This document shows, piece after piece, positions 35,782-43,015 of a DNA stretch of 64,000 nt. Numbering within the stretch: position 1 is the stretch's first letter; each line of letters opens with the position of its first letter. A program made the position numbers and the translations under genes. Origin of the DNA: a bacterium YEK0313 (lineage in GTDB: Bacteria > Pseudomonadota > Alphaproteobacteria > Rhizobiales > Phreatobacteraceae); NCBI GenBank assembly GCA_000751295.2, contig CCMO02000001.1, positions 4,492,615-4,556,614 of the forward strand, given 5' to 3'. Below the pieces are notes generated by a model. That model ran no database searches, was not told where the DNA came from, and saw only the letters and a program-made list of their open reading frames with translations.

Positions 35782-36494
35782 CGGGAAGCCTGATCACCGA
35801 AAACATCTCCGCCTCCTATGGCAGCGCCCAGGTTCTCAATGCCGTCTCGATCGCGGCAAGGCCCGGCGCCATCACCTGCATCCTCGGCGCAAACGGCGCC
35901 GGCAAGACCTCGCTGATCCGCGCGATCATCGGCCTGCTGCCCGCCTCTGCCGGCCGCATCGTGCTCGACGGCGAACCCTTGAGCGGGCTCTCACCCCATG
36001 CCCGCATCAGCCGGGGCGTCGGCTGCGTGCCCGAAGGGCGCAAGCTGTTTCCCAAGATGACGGTCGAGGAGAACCTGCGCGTCGGCGCCTATCTCGTCGC
36101 CGACAAGCGCCTGATCGGCCAGCGCCTGGACCGGGTCTACCAGACCTTCCCACGGCTGGCGGAGCGCCGGCAGCAGTTCGCCGGCACGATGTCGGGCGGC
36201 GAGCAGGCCATGGTGTCCATCGGTCGCGCCCTGATGAGCGAGCCGCGCATCCTCCTGATCGACGAGCCCTCGCTCGGCCTGTCGCCGGCGCTGGTGCGCG
36301 ATTCCTTCGCCATCATCCGCGAGATCAACAAGACCGGCGTCTCCATCCTGCTCGTCGAGCAGAACGTCCGGCAAACGCTGGCCATCGCGGACTATGGCTA
36401 TGTGATCAGCCAGGGCTCGGTCGTCGCGCACGGCACCTCGGACGCGTTGCTCAACGACGCGGAGATGAAGAAGGCCTATTTCGGCATCGCCTGA
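35778..36494 (+). CDS. livF: branched-chain amino-acid-type ABC ATPase LivF
   Basis: 238 aa. Walker A GANGAGKTSLIRAI, GVGCVPEGRKLFPKMTVEENL (LivF-type Q-loop region), signature MSGGEQAMVSIGRALM, Walker B ILLIDEPSLGLSP and VEQNVRQTLAIADYGYV. ATG at 35778 overlaps the livG stop. Last gene of the transporter operon; a perfect 10-bp hairpin follows. Confidence 0.94.
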   Translation: MTGSLITENISASYGSAQVLNAVSIAARPGAITCILGANGAGKTSLIRAIIGLLPASAGRIVLDGEPLSGLSPHARISRGVGCVPEGRKLFPKMTVEENLRVGAYLVADKRLIGQRLDRVYQTFPRLAERRQQFAGTMSGGEQAMVSIGRALMSEPRILLIDEPSLGLSPALVRDSFAIIREINKTGVSILLVEQNVRQTLAIADYGYVISQGSVVAHGTSDALLNDAEMKKAYFGIA

Positions 36495-36498
36495 CCAC

Positions 36499-36523
36499 CC
36501 GGCATCGGACTGCCCGATGCCGG
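36499..36523. terminator. hairpin between livF and the convergent lysR gene
   Basis: A perfect 10-bp stem CCGGCATCGG/CCGATGCCGG with a 5-base loop begins 5 bp after the livF stop. No T-run follows on either strand, but its place between convergent genes suggests a bidirectional transcript end. Confidence 0.55.
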
Positions 36524-36544
36524 CCCCGCCGTCGCGACGCGCTC

Positions 36545-37444
36545 TCAGCAGCTCACCGTCTCGCCGAGATAGGCGAGCAGAGAATCGTGCACGGCCCGGA
36601 TATGGGGCAGGAACTGCAGGTCCTGCTGCACGCTGATGAACATCGGCACCACCGCGAACCGGTGCGGAATGATCCGCTTCAGGCCCCAGGTCTCCGCGCG
36701 GGCATAAGGCGGCAGCATCACGATCCCGAGCCCTTCCTCGGCGGCGAACATCTGCGAGAACATGCTGGTGGCCCTGAAGCCGATGCGGGCCTCGGGGACG
36801 ATGTCCTCCAGCCACCGCGCGGACGGCAGGTAGATCGGATCGTCGATATAGCCGATGAAGAGGTCGTCCTTCAGGTCGTCGGGGTCCATCACCTCGCGGC
36901 CCTGCAGATAGTCGTCGCTGGCATAGAGATAGAAATGAACGTCCGCCACCTTGCGCGTCGCGAGCGAGGCGGCCGGCGGCTTGAAGAAGCTCACGAAGAT
37001 GTCGGCCTCGCGCTTGGTGAGATCGACATAGTTCGAGGTCGTCACCAGGTGCACCTCGATCTGCGGGTGGACGCCGGCGATCGCTTTGACCGACCGGGCG
37101 ATCAGCATCGCGCCGACGCCTTCCATCGAGGCGATGGTCACGCAGCCGCTCGCCGCCTGCCCCTGGGTGGCGAGGCCCTGGATCTCCATCAGCGCCGCTT
37201 CCATGCGTTCGACGCGCGCGAAGATCTCGGTCCCGAGCCGGGTCAGCGACAACCCCTGGCGGTTGCGCCGGAACAGCGATCCGCCGGTGCTGAATTCCAT
37301 CTGCGACAGGCGGCGGCTGACGGTCGACTGGTCGACGCCGAGCCGGCGCGCGGCGGTCAGCAGCGTGCCGGCGCGTGCGACCTCAAGCACGACCCGAAGA
37401 TGATCCCAGCCGAGCTGGTTCAGCGGCAGGTGCTTCGATGCCAT
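36545..37444 (-). CDS. LysR-family transcriptional regulator
   Basis: 299 aa. Winged HTH at ~10-68 (LRVVLEVARAGTLLTAARRLGVDQSTVSRRLSQ-type, with RRNRQGLSLTRLG) and a LysR effector domain (~90-290). The VDQSTVSRR helix and QGLSLTRLG wing place it in the LysR branch that includes simple two-domain repressors. The ATG lies 3 bp after the stop of the half-length dehydrogenase gene, and its ribosome-binding site GGAGGG lies within that gene, so they share a transcript. Target genes are probably the ABC transporter and mmsA, by position. Confidence 0.9.
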   Translation of the reverse strand: MASKHLPLNQLGWDHLRVVLEVARAGTLLTAARRLGVDQSTVSRRLSQMEFSTGGSLFRRNRQGLSLTRLGTEIFARVERMEAALMEIQGLATQGQAASGCVTIASMEGVGAMLIARSVKAIAGVHPQIEVHLVTTSNYVDLTKREADIFVSFFKPPAASLATRKVADVHFYLYASDDYLQGREVMDPDDLKDDLFIGYIDDPIYLPSARWLEDIVPEARIGFRATSMFSQMFAAEEGLGIVMLPPYARAETWGLKRIIPHRFAVVPMFISVQQDLQFLPHIRAVHDSLLAYLGETVSC

Positions 37445-37447
37445 GGC

Positions 37448-37837
37448 TCATGTTCCCTCCCACGTCTCCGCAATGTCGTCGTAGACGCGCAGCTGCCGCT
37501 CCATCCGGGTGAGCGTCGCGACCAGCACCTCCAGCGCAGCCGCTTCCCCTGAGCCCGTGTCGACGATCGCCGACAGCAGCCCCCGGCTCTCGGCAAACGC
37601 CCGGTCGACCAGGCCGGCCGCGCGCGGACCGACGCCGACGACCGCCCTGATCCATCGGCAGCGCCCGAGCAGGCGCGCGTCGACCGGCACCTCGCTGGTC
37701 ACGAGGATCTCGAGGCCCGCCAGAAGCTCGGCGGACGCCTCCACGTCGCGCGTATCGACCGCCAGTTCGCGCAACCCGGCCCGGGCGCGTGGCGCTGACG
37801 CCGCAGGCTCCAGGGGAATGAGCCAGGCGACCGACAT
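37448..37837 (-). CDS. half-length D-2-hydroxyacid dehydrogenase-like protein (substrate domain only)
   Basis: 129 aa, unannotated-looking but recognisable: LEILVTSEVPVDARLLGRC, RAVVGVGPRAAGLVD and the Ala-Leu-rich helix before RQLRVYDDIAETWEG follow the N-terminal (substrate-side) half of D-isomer-specific 2-hydroxyacid dehydrogenases. The protein stops where the NAD-binding GxGxxG domain should begin, so it cannot be a complete enzyme. Its ATG overlaps the iclR stop (TGATG) and its stop is 3 bp before lysR. It may be a decayed dehydrogenase or a retained stand-alone sensing or oligomerisation domain. The family match is by eye. Confidence 0.6.
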   Translation of the reverse strand: MSVAWLIPLEPAASAPRARAGLRELAVDTRDVEASAELLAGLEILVTSEVPVDARLLGRCRWIRAVVGVGPRAAGLVDRAFAESRGLLSAIVDTGSGEAAALEVLVATLTRMERQLRVYDDIAETWEGT

Positions 37838-38637
37838 CACGCGCCCCTGGACCCGGCCGCCGGCGCCACCTGGCTTTCGGATAGTTTCGCGGCGAAGCGG
37901 CGGATGAAATCGCCGGCCATCTCGGCCTTGTTGGCGGTCATGTCCGATCGCAGGAAACTGATCGCCACCGCCGCTTCCGCCCGGCGGCCGTCGGAGGTGC
38001 GGACGGGCGCGCCCGCCGACCACATGTGATCGCGCGTTTCGCCGTCGTCGATCGAGGATCCCCGCGTCCTGATCTCCGCGAGCTGAACCAGCAGTTCGTC
38101 GATGCCCGGCACGCTTCGCCGCGTCAGGACGGACATGTCGTGGCGAGCGTAGAAGGCGCGCACCTCGTCGTCCGACATCGTGCTCAGCAGGGCCTTGCCG
38201 GTCGCCGTGCAGCAGGCCGGCAGCCGCATGCCGAGCCGGAACGTCACGCCCAGCGCATGACGGCTGTTCCGGCACGCGACATAAACCACGTCGGCACCGT
38301 CGAGCACCGCCAGGATCGACGCCTCCTCGCGGAAGGCGGTGTGCTGCTCCCAGAGCGCGTAGAATTCGGCCGGCAGCGCTGCGCTGTCGAGCCTGGCATT
38401 GGCGAGCTGGACGATCCGCAGCCCCAGCCGGTAGCCGCCGCTGGGGAGCCTCTCCACATAGCCGGCGGCAACGAGCGTCGCCAGCAGGCCATGAACCGAG
38501 CTCTTCGCCAGGTCCAGTTGCTCTGCGATCTCGCTCATTGCCACGGCCTGGCCCTGGCGGGCGATCAGGTCGAGGATCTTCAAGCCGCGCGTCAGGGCGG
38601 GCGCAAGATCGCGCTCCTGCTGCTTCTGCCCCGTCAT
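37837..38637 (-). CDS. IclR-family transcriptional regulator
   Basis: 266 aa from ATG 38637. N-terminal winged HTH (ALTRGLKILDLIARQGQ, MSEIAEQLDLAKSSVHGLLATL) and C-terminal IclR effector domain (ALGVTFRLGMRLPACCTATGKALLS, GETRDHMWSAGAPVR). GGAGG lies 5 bases before this start, better than the upstream frame to 38679. It is the first gene of a three-gene regulatory unit (iclR, half dehydrogenase, lysR), and a 33-bp palindrome lies 73 bp upstream. Confidence 0.9.
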   Translation of the reverse strand: MTGQKQQERDLAPALTRGLKILDLIARQGQAVAMSEIAEQLDLAKSSVHGLLATLVAAGYVERLPSGGYRLGLRIVQLANARLDSAALPAEFYALWEQHTAFREEASILAVLDGADVVYVACRNSRHALGVTFRLGMRLPACCTATGKALLSTMSDDEVRAFYARHDMSVLTRRSVPGIDELLVQLAEIRTRGSSIDDGETRDHMWSAGAPVRTSDGRRAEAAVAISFLRSDMTANKAEMAGDFIRRFAAKLSESQVAPAAGSRGA

Positions 38638-38709
38638 CCGTCCTCCGTCCCGCGCGGCACCTCGCGTCATGCGACGCAAGGGATCGCCATCCGCGGCCCT
38701 TCTCCAATT

Positions 38710-38742
38710 TCGACATATGGAATGTCATTCGAGGTATCGAAC
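38710..38742. promoter_or_regulatory. 33-bp imperfect palindrome upstream of iclR
   Basis: The symmetric pattern is TTCGA-A--T-GAATG, one central base at 38726, then CATTC-A--T-TCGAA: 12 of 16 paired positions match. It is the only obvious structure in the 38638-38940 gap, which otherwise holds no gene that I can support. Size and position fit an operator for the tetrameric IclR-type regulator, acting on its own promoter. Confidence 0.55.
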
Positions 38743-38940
38743 ATGACCGGACAATAGCGCGAGATCAAGGGCCACAACCGCTGACGGTGGAGGCCGGCTG
38801 GACCGATCGTCGTAGCCACGCCAATCGGGCCGGCCGTGCTGGCTTTCCGTTGCTGCCGAAGACATGGCGTCGCCGCACCGCTCGCGCGATGCGGCCGAAC
38901 CGCTTCCCGGACGGAGGAATGAAGGCGGCCGGCGGGCCGG

Positions 38941-40008
38941 CTAGACCTCGCGGGCGCCGAGCGCCGCATGCACCGAGACGCGCGTCCATGGCGCGATGCG
39001 CGCCTGGAAGGCGGCATAGCTTTGCGCCACCTTGGCGGCCATCGGGCTGCGTCCGGCGAGATCCTGCTGCAGCTCGCCGGCATGCCGCCGCGCCAGCTGC
39101 AGCAGGTCCTGCGGAAAGGCGCGCAGCTTGACGCCATGGCCGGCGACCATCTGCGCCAGCGCATCCATGTTCAGCCGCTCGATCTCGGCGAGCGCCACGG
39201 TCTGCTCGACGAGCGCGGCCGCCTCGATCACGCCCTTGAGCTCGCTGTCGAGACCGTCCCAGAGCTTGCGGTTGACGATCAGCTCGCTCGAACCGTTCGG
39301 CTTGTTGAAGCCCGGCGCGTAATAGAAGGGTGCGGCACGCCACAATGTCAGCTGGATATCGGCGCCGGGCGAGGTGAATTCGGCGGCGTCGATGGCGCCG
39401 CGTTCGAGCGCCGGATAGATGTCGCCCGGCGGAACCACCAGCGCGGTCGCGCCGAGCCGCTGGAACAGCTCCGCGCCGAGCCCGGCCATCCGGATCTTGA
39501 GGCCTTTCAGGTCGTCCGCAGCGTGCAGCTCGCGGCGGAACCAGCCGCCCATGGAGACGCCGGTATTGCCACCCATGAACGGCTTGTAGCCGAACCGGGC
39601 GGCGCTTTCGTCCCAGAGCGCCTGCCCGCCGCCCTCGAGGATCCAGGCCTGATGTTCCAGCGGCGTCAGGCCGAACGGCACCGAGGTGAAGAAGGCCGAG
39701 GCCGGCTCGCGGCCCATGCCGAAGAAGGCCGCGCTGTGACCGAGCTCGATGGTGGCGTTGCCGACGGCTTCCTCGACCGAAAAGGCCGGCACCAGCTCGT
39801 TGGCGGCGAAGACCTGCACCACGATGCGGCCGCCCGACAGCGCGCCGATGCGATCGGCGATGCGCTGCGCCGAGAAGCCGGGACCGGGAAGGTTTTTCGG
39901 CCAGGAGGTGGCCATGCGCCAGCGCCGGATCTCCTGACCGCGGGCGACCTGCGGCGCAGCGACGAGGCCGGCGGCGGCGGCAAGCGTTGCGCGACGATCG
40001 ACCCTCAT
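38941..40008 (-). CDS. TRAP transporter substrate-binding protein (DctP/TakP-like)
   Basis: 355 aa. Signal peptide (RVDRRATLAAAAGLVAAPQVARG) with a twin-arginine-like RR is followed by TSWPKNLPGPG, SGGRIVVQVFAANELVPAF, FFTSVPFGLTPLEHQAW, GNTGVSMGGWFRRE and PPGDIYPALERGAIDAAEF, all typical of the TakP branch that binds 2-oxoacids. No TRAP membrane genes (dctQ, dctM) are nearby. It follows thiD by 4 bp, so it lies in the TPP-riboswitch operon, which suggests a thiamine-precursor ligand. That ligand is inference only. ATG 40008 was chosen because the signal peptide begins there. Confidence 0.87.
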   Translation of the reverse strand: MRVDRRATLAAAAGLVAAPQVARGQEIRRWRMATSWPKNLPGPGFSAQRIADRIGALSGGRIVVQVFAANELVPAFSVEEAVGNATIELGHSAAFFGMGREPASAFFTSVPFGLTPLEHQAWILEGGGQALWDESAARFGYKPFMGGNTGVSMGGWFRRELHAADDLKGLKIRMAGLGAELFQRLGATALVVPPGDIYPALERGAIDAAEFTSPGADIQLTLWRAAPFYYAPGFNKPNGSSELIVNRKLWDGLDSELKGVIEAAALVEQTVALAEIERLNMDALAQMVAGHGVKLRAFPQDLLQLARRHAGELQQDLAGRSPMAAKVAQSYAAFQARIAPWTRVSVHAALGAREV

Positions 40009-40012
40009 GGCG

Positions 40013-40810
40013 TCACCACCAGGCGTGAAAGTGGTGGGTCGGTCCGTGCCCCGCTCCGATCTCCAGCCGGTCGGACGCGGCGATGGCCTTGGTGACATAG
40101 TCCTTGGCCTCGGCCACGGCATGGCCGAGCTCGAGGCCCTTGGCGAGCCCGGCGGCGATGGCCGAGGACAGGGTGCATCCCGTGCCGTGGCTGTTGCGTG
40201 TCGCGATCCGCGCCGATTCGAGCCGGACGACCTCGTCGCCGACGATCAGCAGGTCGGCGCTGACCGGCCCTTCGGCATGGCCGCCCTTCATCACCACCGC
40301 CCGCGCGCCGCCGGCGACCAGCATCCGCCCCTGGTCGAGCATCTCTTCCTCGTTCCGCGCCACCGGCCGGTCGAGCAGGACGGCGGCCTCGGGCAGATTG
40401 GGCGTGATGACGGTCGCGAGCGGGATCAGCACCCGCCGCAGCGCGTCGACCGCATCGGGATTGAGCAGGCGATGGCCCGATGCCGAGACCATGACGGGGT
40501 CGAGCACGACGCGGCTCGCGCCGTGGCGCTTCAGGCCGGCCGCCACCGTCTCGATGACGGCGGGCTGCGACAGCATGCCGATCTTCACCGCGCCGACCTT
40601 GAGGTCGGAAAAGACCGAATCCATCTGGGCGGCGATGAAATCCGCCGGCACGTCGAAAATGCCCTGGACGCCCAGCGTGTTCTGCGCGGTGAGCGCGGTG
40701 ATCACGCTGGCGCCGTAGACGCCGAGCGCGGAAAAGGTCTTCAGGTCCGCCTGGATCCCGGCGCCACCGCCCGAATCCGATCCCGCAATGGTCAAGGCAA
40801 TGGCCGTCAT
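40013..40810 (-). CDS. thiD: hydroxymethylpyrimidine/phosphomethylpyrimidine kinase
   Basis: 265 aa, full length. It phosphorylates HMP and HMP-P for thiamine synthesis or salvage. Ribokinase-fold marks: ALTIAGSDSGGGAGIQADLKT (~4-24), ALTAQNT, VKIGMLSQ, LDPVMVSASG and NSHGTGCTLSSAIAA with the catalytic Asp/Cys anion hole. AGGAGA lies upstream of the ATG at 40810. Second gene of the thiM-thiD-TRAP operon. Confidence 0.95.
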   Translation of the reverse strand: MTAIALTIAGSDSGGGAGIQADLKTFSALGVYGASVITALTAQNTLGVQGIFDVPADFIAAQMDSVFSDLKVGAVKIGMLSQPAVIETVAAGLKRHGASRVVLDPVMVSASGHRLLNPDAVDALRRVLIPLATVITPNLPEAAVLLDRPVARNEEEMLDQGRMLVAGGARAVVMKGGHAEGPVSADLLIVGDEVVRLESARIATRNSHGTGCTLSSAIAAGLAKGLELGHAVAEAKDYVTKAIAASDRLEIGAGHGPTHHFHAWW

Positions 40811-40847
40811 GGCCTCTTCTCCTTCATTGATCCGGCAGGGCGCTGCG

Positions 40848-41600
40848 TCAGACGGTGCGCGCGCGCGTCGCGAGCTTGCCGGCATCGAGCCCGTAGAGCG
40901 CATCGAGATAGGCGCTCGCGAAGCTGCCCGGGCCGGCCGCGTGTTCGGCGGCGATCTCGCCGGCGACGCCGAGCGCGATCATCGCCGCGGCCGAGGCTTC
41001 CAGGCGGTCTTCGGTGACGGCCAGGAAGGCCGCGACGACCGCCGCTCCCGCGCAGCCCATGGCGGTGACGCGCGCCATCAGCGGATGGCCGTTCGGCGTG
41101 CCGACCCGGCGCCGGCCGTCGACCACCTCGTCGGTCTCGCCGGTGGCGATCACGACCGCCGCAAGGCCGGCGGCATAGGCGGAGACCGGCTGGCTCTGGG
41201 CCAGCACCGCGATCTCGGCGGCATTGCCGCGGATCACCGCCGGAGCGCCGGCGGCGAGCTCGCGGGCAAAGGCCGCCCGGCCGGGCGAACGGTCGATGAA
41301 GACGGGATCGAGCACCCAGGGCAGCGGCTTGGCGCCGGCCGCCGCGACGGCGAGCCGGATCACCTGGCGGCGCGGCTCGTCGAGCGTGCCGAGATTGACC
41401 AGCAGCGCATCGGCGCCGGAGACGAAGGCGCCGACCTCCTCGGGCGAGGTGGTCATCGACGGCACGGCGCCGATTGCCAGCAGCGCATTGGCCGTGAAGC
41501 CCTGCGCCACGCCGTTGGTGAGGCAGTGGACGCGCGGCCGGTTCGCCCTGATCCTGTCGACCAGGGCGGCCGCATTCCAGCCGAGTTCGGTGGCCGCCAT
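40848..41600 (-). CDS. thiM: hydroxyethylthiazole kinase
   Basis: 250 aa. ThiM salvages the thiazole moiety (THZ to THZ-P). Marks: HCLTNGVAQGFTANALLAIGA, PSMTTSPEEVG, WVLDPVFIDRS, IRGNAAEIAVLA and VTAMGCAGAAVVAAFLA (catalytic Cys in the ribokinase-type GxGC loop, here MGCAG). Two adjacent ATGs exist (41603 and 41600). AGGAGG lies 5 bases before the second, so that is preferred. First gene after the TPP riboswitch. Confidence 0.94.
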   Translation of the reverse strand: MAATELGWNAAALVDRIRANRPRVHCLTNGVAQGFTANALLAIGAVPSMTTSPEEVGAFVSGADALLVNLGTLDEPRRQVIRLAVAAAGAKPLPWVLDPVFIDRSPGRAAFARELAAGAPAVIRGNAAEIAVLAQSQPVSAYAAGLAAVVIATGETDEVVDGRRRVGTPNGHPLMARVTAMGCAGAAVVAAFLAVTEDRLEASAAAMIALGVAGEIAAEHAAGPGSFASAYLDALYGLDAGKLATRARTV

Positions 41601-41634
41601 CATCGCCTCCTGTCCGAGGCGCAATACCTGCACA

Positions 41635-41722
41635 TCTCGCTTCCTCCGCCGGCATGACCCGGTTCAGGTTCCGCGGGTTGGCGGTTTCAGCCGCCTCTCA
41701 GCCCGAAGGCACCCCGACGAGA
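41635..41722 (-). ncRNA. TPP riboswitch (THI element)
   Basis: Read on the minus strand, the conserved core is GGGGTGCC, then GGCTGAGAGG, a short P3 hairpin (GGCGGCTGAAACCGCC), then ACCCGCGGAACCTGAACCGG and CATGCCGGCGGAGGAAGCG. The outer stem P1 pairs TCTCG at 41722-41718 with CGAGA at 41639-41635. The 3' end is 34 nt before the thiM start, so binding of thiamine pyrophosphate would shut off thiM, thiD and the TRAP gene. Confidence 0.95.
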
Positions 41723-41835
41723 CTATGATCCTGACGTAGGTCAAGCCGGGCCGGCGTGCAAGGGCCGATGACGCAGCCTGCCCTTGCGAAGCCCCCCCTC
41801 CTCGTGGAATCTGCTGCGCAGCACAGAGGCCCGCC

Positions 41836-42072
41836 ATGATCCCCTTCTTCGTCCAGATCAAATGCCAGCTCGGCAAATCCTACGAGGTCGCCGCCCAGCT
41901 CGCCGACCGCGAGATCGCCTCGGAGATCTATTCGACCGCCGGCAATTTCGATCTGCTGGTGAAATTCTATGTCGAGCGCGACGTCGACATCGGCCATTTC
42001 GTCAACGAGAAGGTGCAGGTCATCCCGGGCATCCAGGACACCCACACGATCATCACGTTCAAGGCGTTCTGA
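41836..42072 (+). CDS. stand-alone Lrp/AsnC ligand-binding (RAM) domain protein
   Basis: 78 aa, consisting only of the RAM effector domain of Lrp/AsnC regulators (AAQLADREIASEIYSTAGNFDLLVK and VNEKVQVIPGIQDTHTIITF) with no DNA-binding helix-turn-helix. Such proteins form ring-shaped oligomers and may sense amino acids or modulate full-length Lrp proteins. Divergent from the thiM riboswitch and convergent with the GcvH-like gene; probably unrelated to either. Confidence 0.85.
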   Translation: MIPFFVQIKCQLGKSYEVAAQLADREIASEIYSTAGNFDLLVKFYVERDVDIGHFVNEKVQVIPGIQDTHTIITFKAF

Positions 42073-42177
42073 CATCGCGCCATCGATATCGCGGATGAGC
42101 GATGGCTCCGTCCGCCGCCCGCGGCTCTCGTTCGCAATGTGGGCCCTTGGCGACCTGCGCCGACAGCGTCCTCTGCC

Positions 42178-42615
42178 TTATTCCGAACGGTCGCGATAGG
42201 CATCGGACGCCCGCCAGTCCGCGAAGGCCGGCGCGACCGCGGGGCCGGTGACCAGCCCCGCCTGCCAGCTCGCCGCCGCGGCCGAGACGATCAGCATCCA
42301 GCCCGCGCCGAGGGCATCGGTATTGAGGAGGCCGGGGCGGCGCACCAGTTCCTCGTTGTGCGCCACCACCACGCCGTCGAAGGCAGCCCGCGCCGAGCCG
42401 ACCCATTTGCCGCATTCGATGGTGGCGAACCACCGCCCGGCCTCGAAATCGCGTCCGATCCGTTTCGGCGTGAACACCAGCACGTCGCCGGCAAGCTCCA
42501 TGGCGACCGGCGTGAAGCCGGCGCGGATCGTGCCGTCGGCCAGCGGCTCGTACCAGATCTGGTTGTCCAGGTCGTAGAACAGCCGCTCGGGATAGGGCGC
42601 GCCGGCCGTGCTCAT
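42178..42615 (-). CDS. GcvH-like lipoyl-carrier protein
   Basis: 145 aa. GcvH fold: GDVLVFTPKRIG, FEAGRWFATIECGKWVGSA with the candidate lipoylated Lys70, AFDGVVVAHNEELVRRPGLLN and GAGWMLIV. It differs from the glycine-cleavage H protein around the lysine (ECGKW instead of ESVKA), and no gcvT or gcvP is nearby. It is the last gene of the selenium/formate dehydrogenase cluster, 19 bp after the DsrE-like gene and two genes after a lipoate-ligase-like gene. This resembles LbpA, the GcvH-like lipoate carrier of Hdr-like sulfur oxidation. A sulfur- or acyl-carrier role is inference. Confidence 0.8.
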   Translation of the reverse strand: MSTAGAPYPERLFYDLDNQIWYEPLADGTIRAGFTPVAMELAGDVLVFTPKRIGRDFEAGRWFATIECGKWVGSARAAFDGVVVAHNEELVRRPGLLNTDALGAGWMLIVSAAAASWQAGLVTGPAVAPAFADWRASDAYRDRSE

Positions 42616-42634
42616 GGCCGCGGGCGTCCGTCGG

Positions 42635-43015
42635 TCAGAAGGTGAGCACCCGGCATTCCCCCTCCATCACGTCATTGACCACCGCGGCCGCGCCCATCAG
42701 GCCCGAACATTCGGCGATGAGGTCGTCGGATGTATGGCCGATGAGGTCGAGATTGGCGGGGCAGGCCCAGAACCGCGCGCCCTGGTCGTGCGCCTCGCGG
42801 ATCCAGTCGAGCGCGGTCTTGGGATCGCCGGGCTTCAGGACGAGCCGCTCGGCGAAGCCCTTCACCATGAGGCGCCCGGCAGCCGCGGTGCAGACGACAT
42901 CGACCTCGAAATCCATCGCGGCGGCGATCGCCGCGTAATAGAACGGCGCGCCGAGCTCCTCGACCCGTCCGGGATCGGTGTTGACGAGCAGGATCAGCAG
43001 ACGGCGCGCGGTCAT
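42635..43015 (-). CDS. DsrE/DsrF-like sulfur-relay family protein
   Basis: 126 aa, one DsrE-type Rossmann-like domain: RLLILLVNTDPG at the start, YYAAIAAAMDFEVDVVCTA, and a conserved Cys in FWACPANLDL (~85) where DsrE proteins carry their persulfide cysteine. A second Cys lies in AECSGLMGA. ATGA overlap with the ligase-like gene upstream. Members shuttle sulfane sulfur together with TusA-type proteins; a TusA homologue lies on the other arm of this island. Confidence 0.78.
   Translation of the reverse strand: MTARRLLILLVNTDPGRVEELGAPFYYAAIAAAMDFEVDVVCTAAAGRLMVKGFAERLVLKPGDPKTALDWIREAHDQGARFWACPANLDLIGHTSDDLIAECSGLMGAAAVVNDVMEGECRVLTF

Noticed and set aside
41600..41633. ATG at 41633 as the thiM start.
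   Set aside because: It lies at the edge of the TPP riboswitch P1 stem and lacks a ribosome-binding site; AGGAGG precedes the ATG at 41600.
42178..42615. The GcvH-like gene as the glycine cleavage H protein.
   Set aside because: No gcvT or gcvP is near, the lysine context differs (ECGKW), and it sits at the end of the sel/fdh run.
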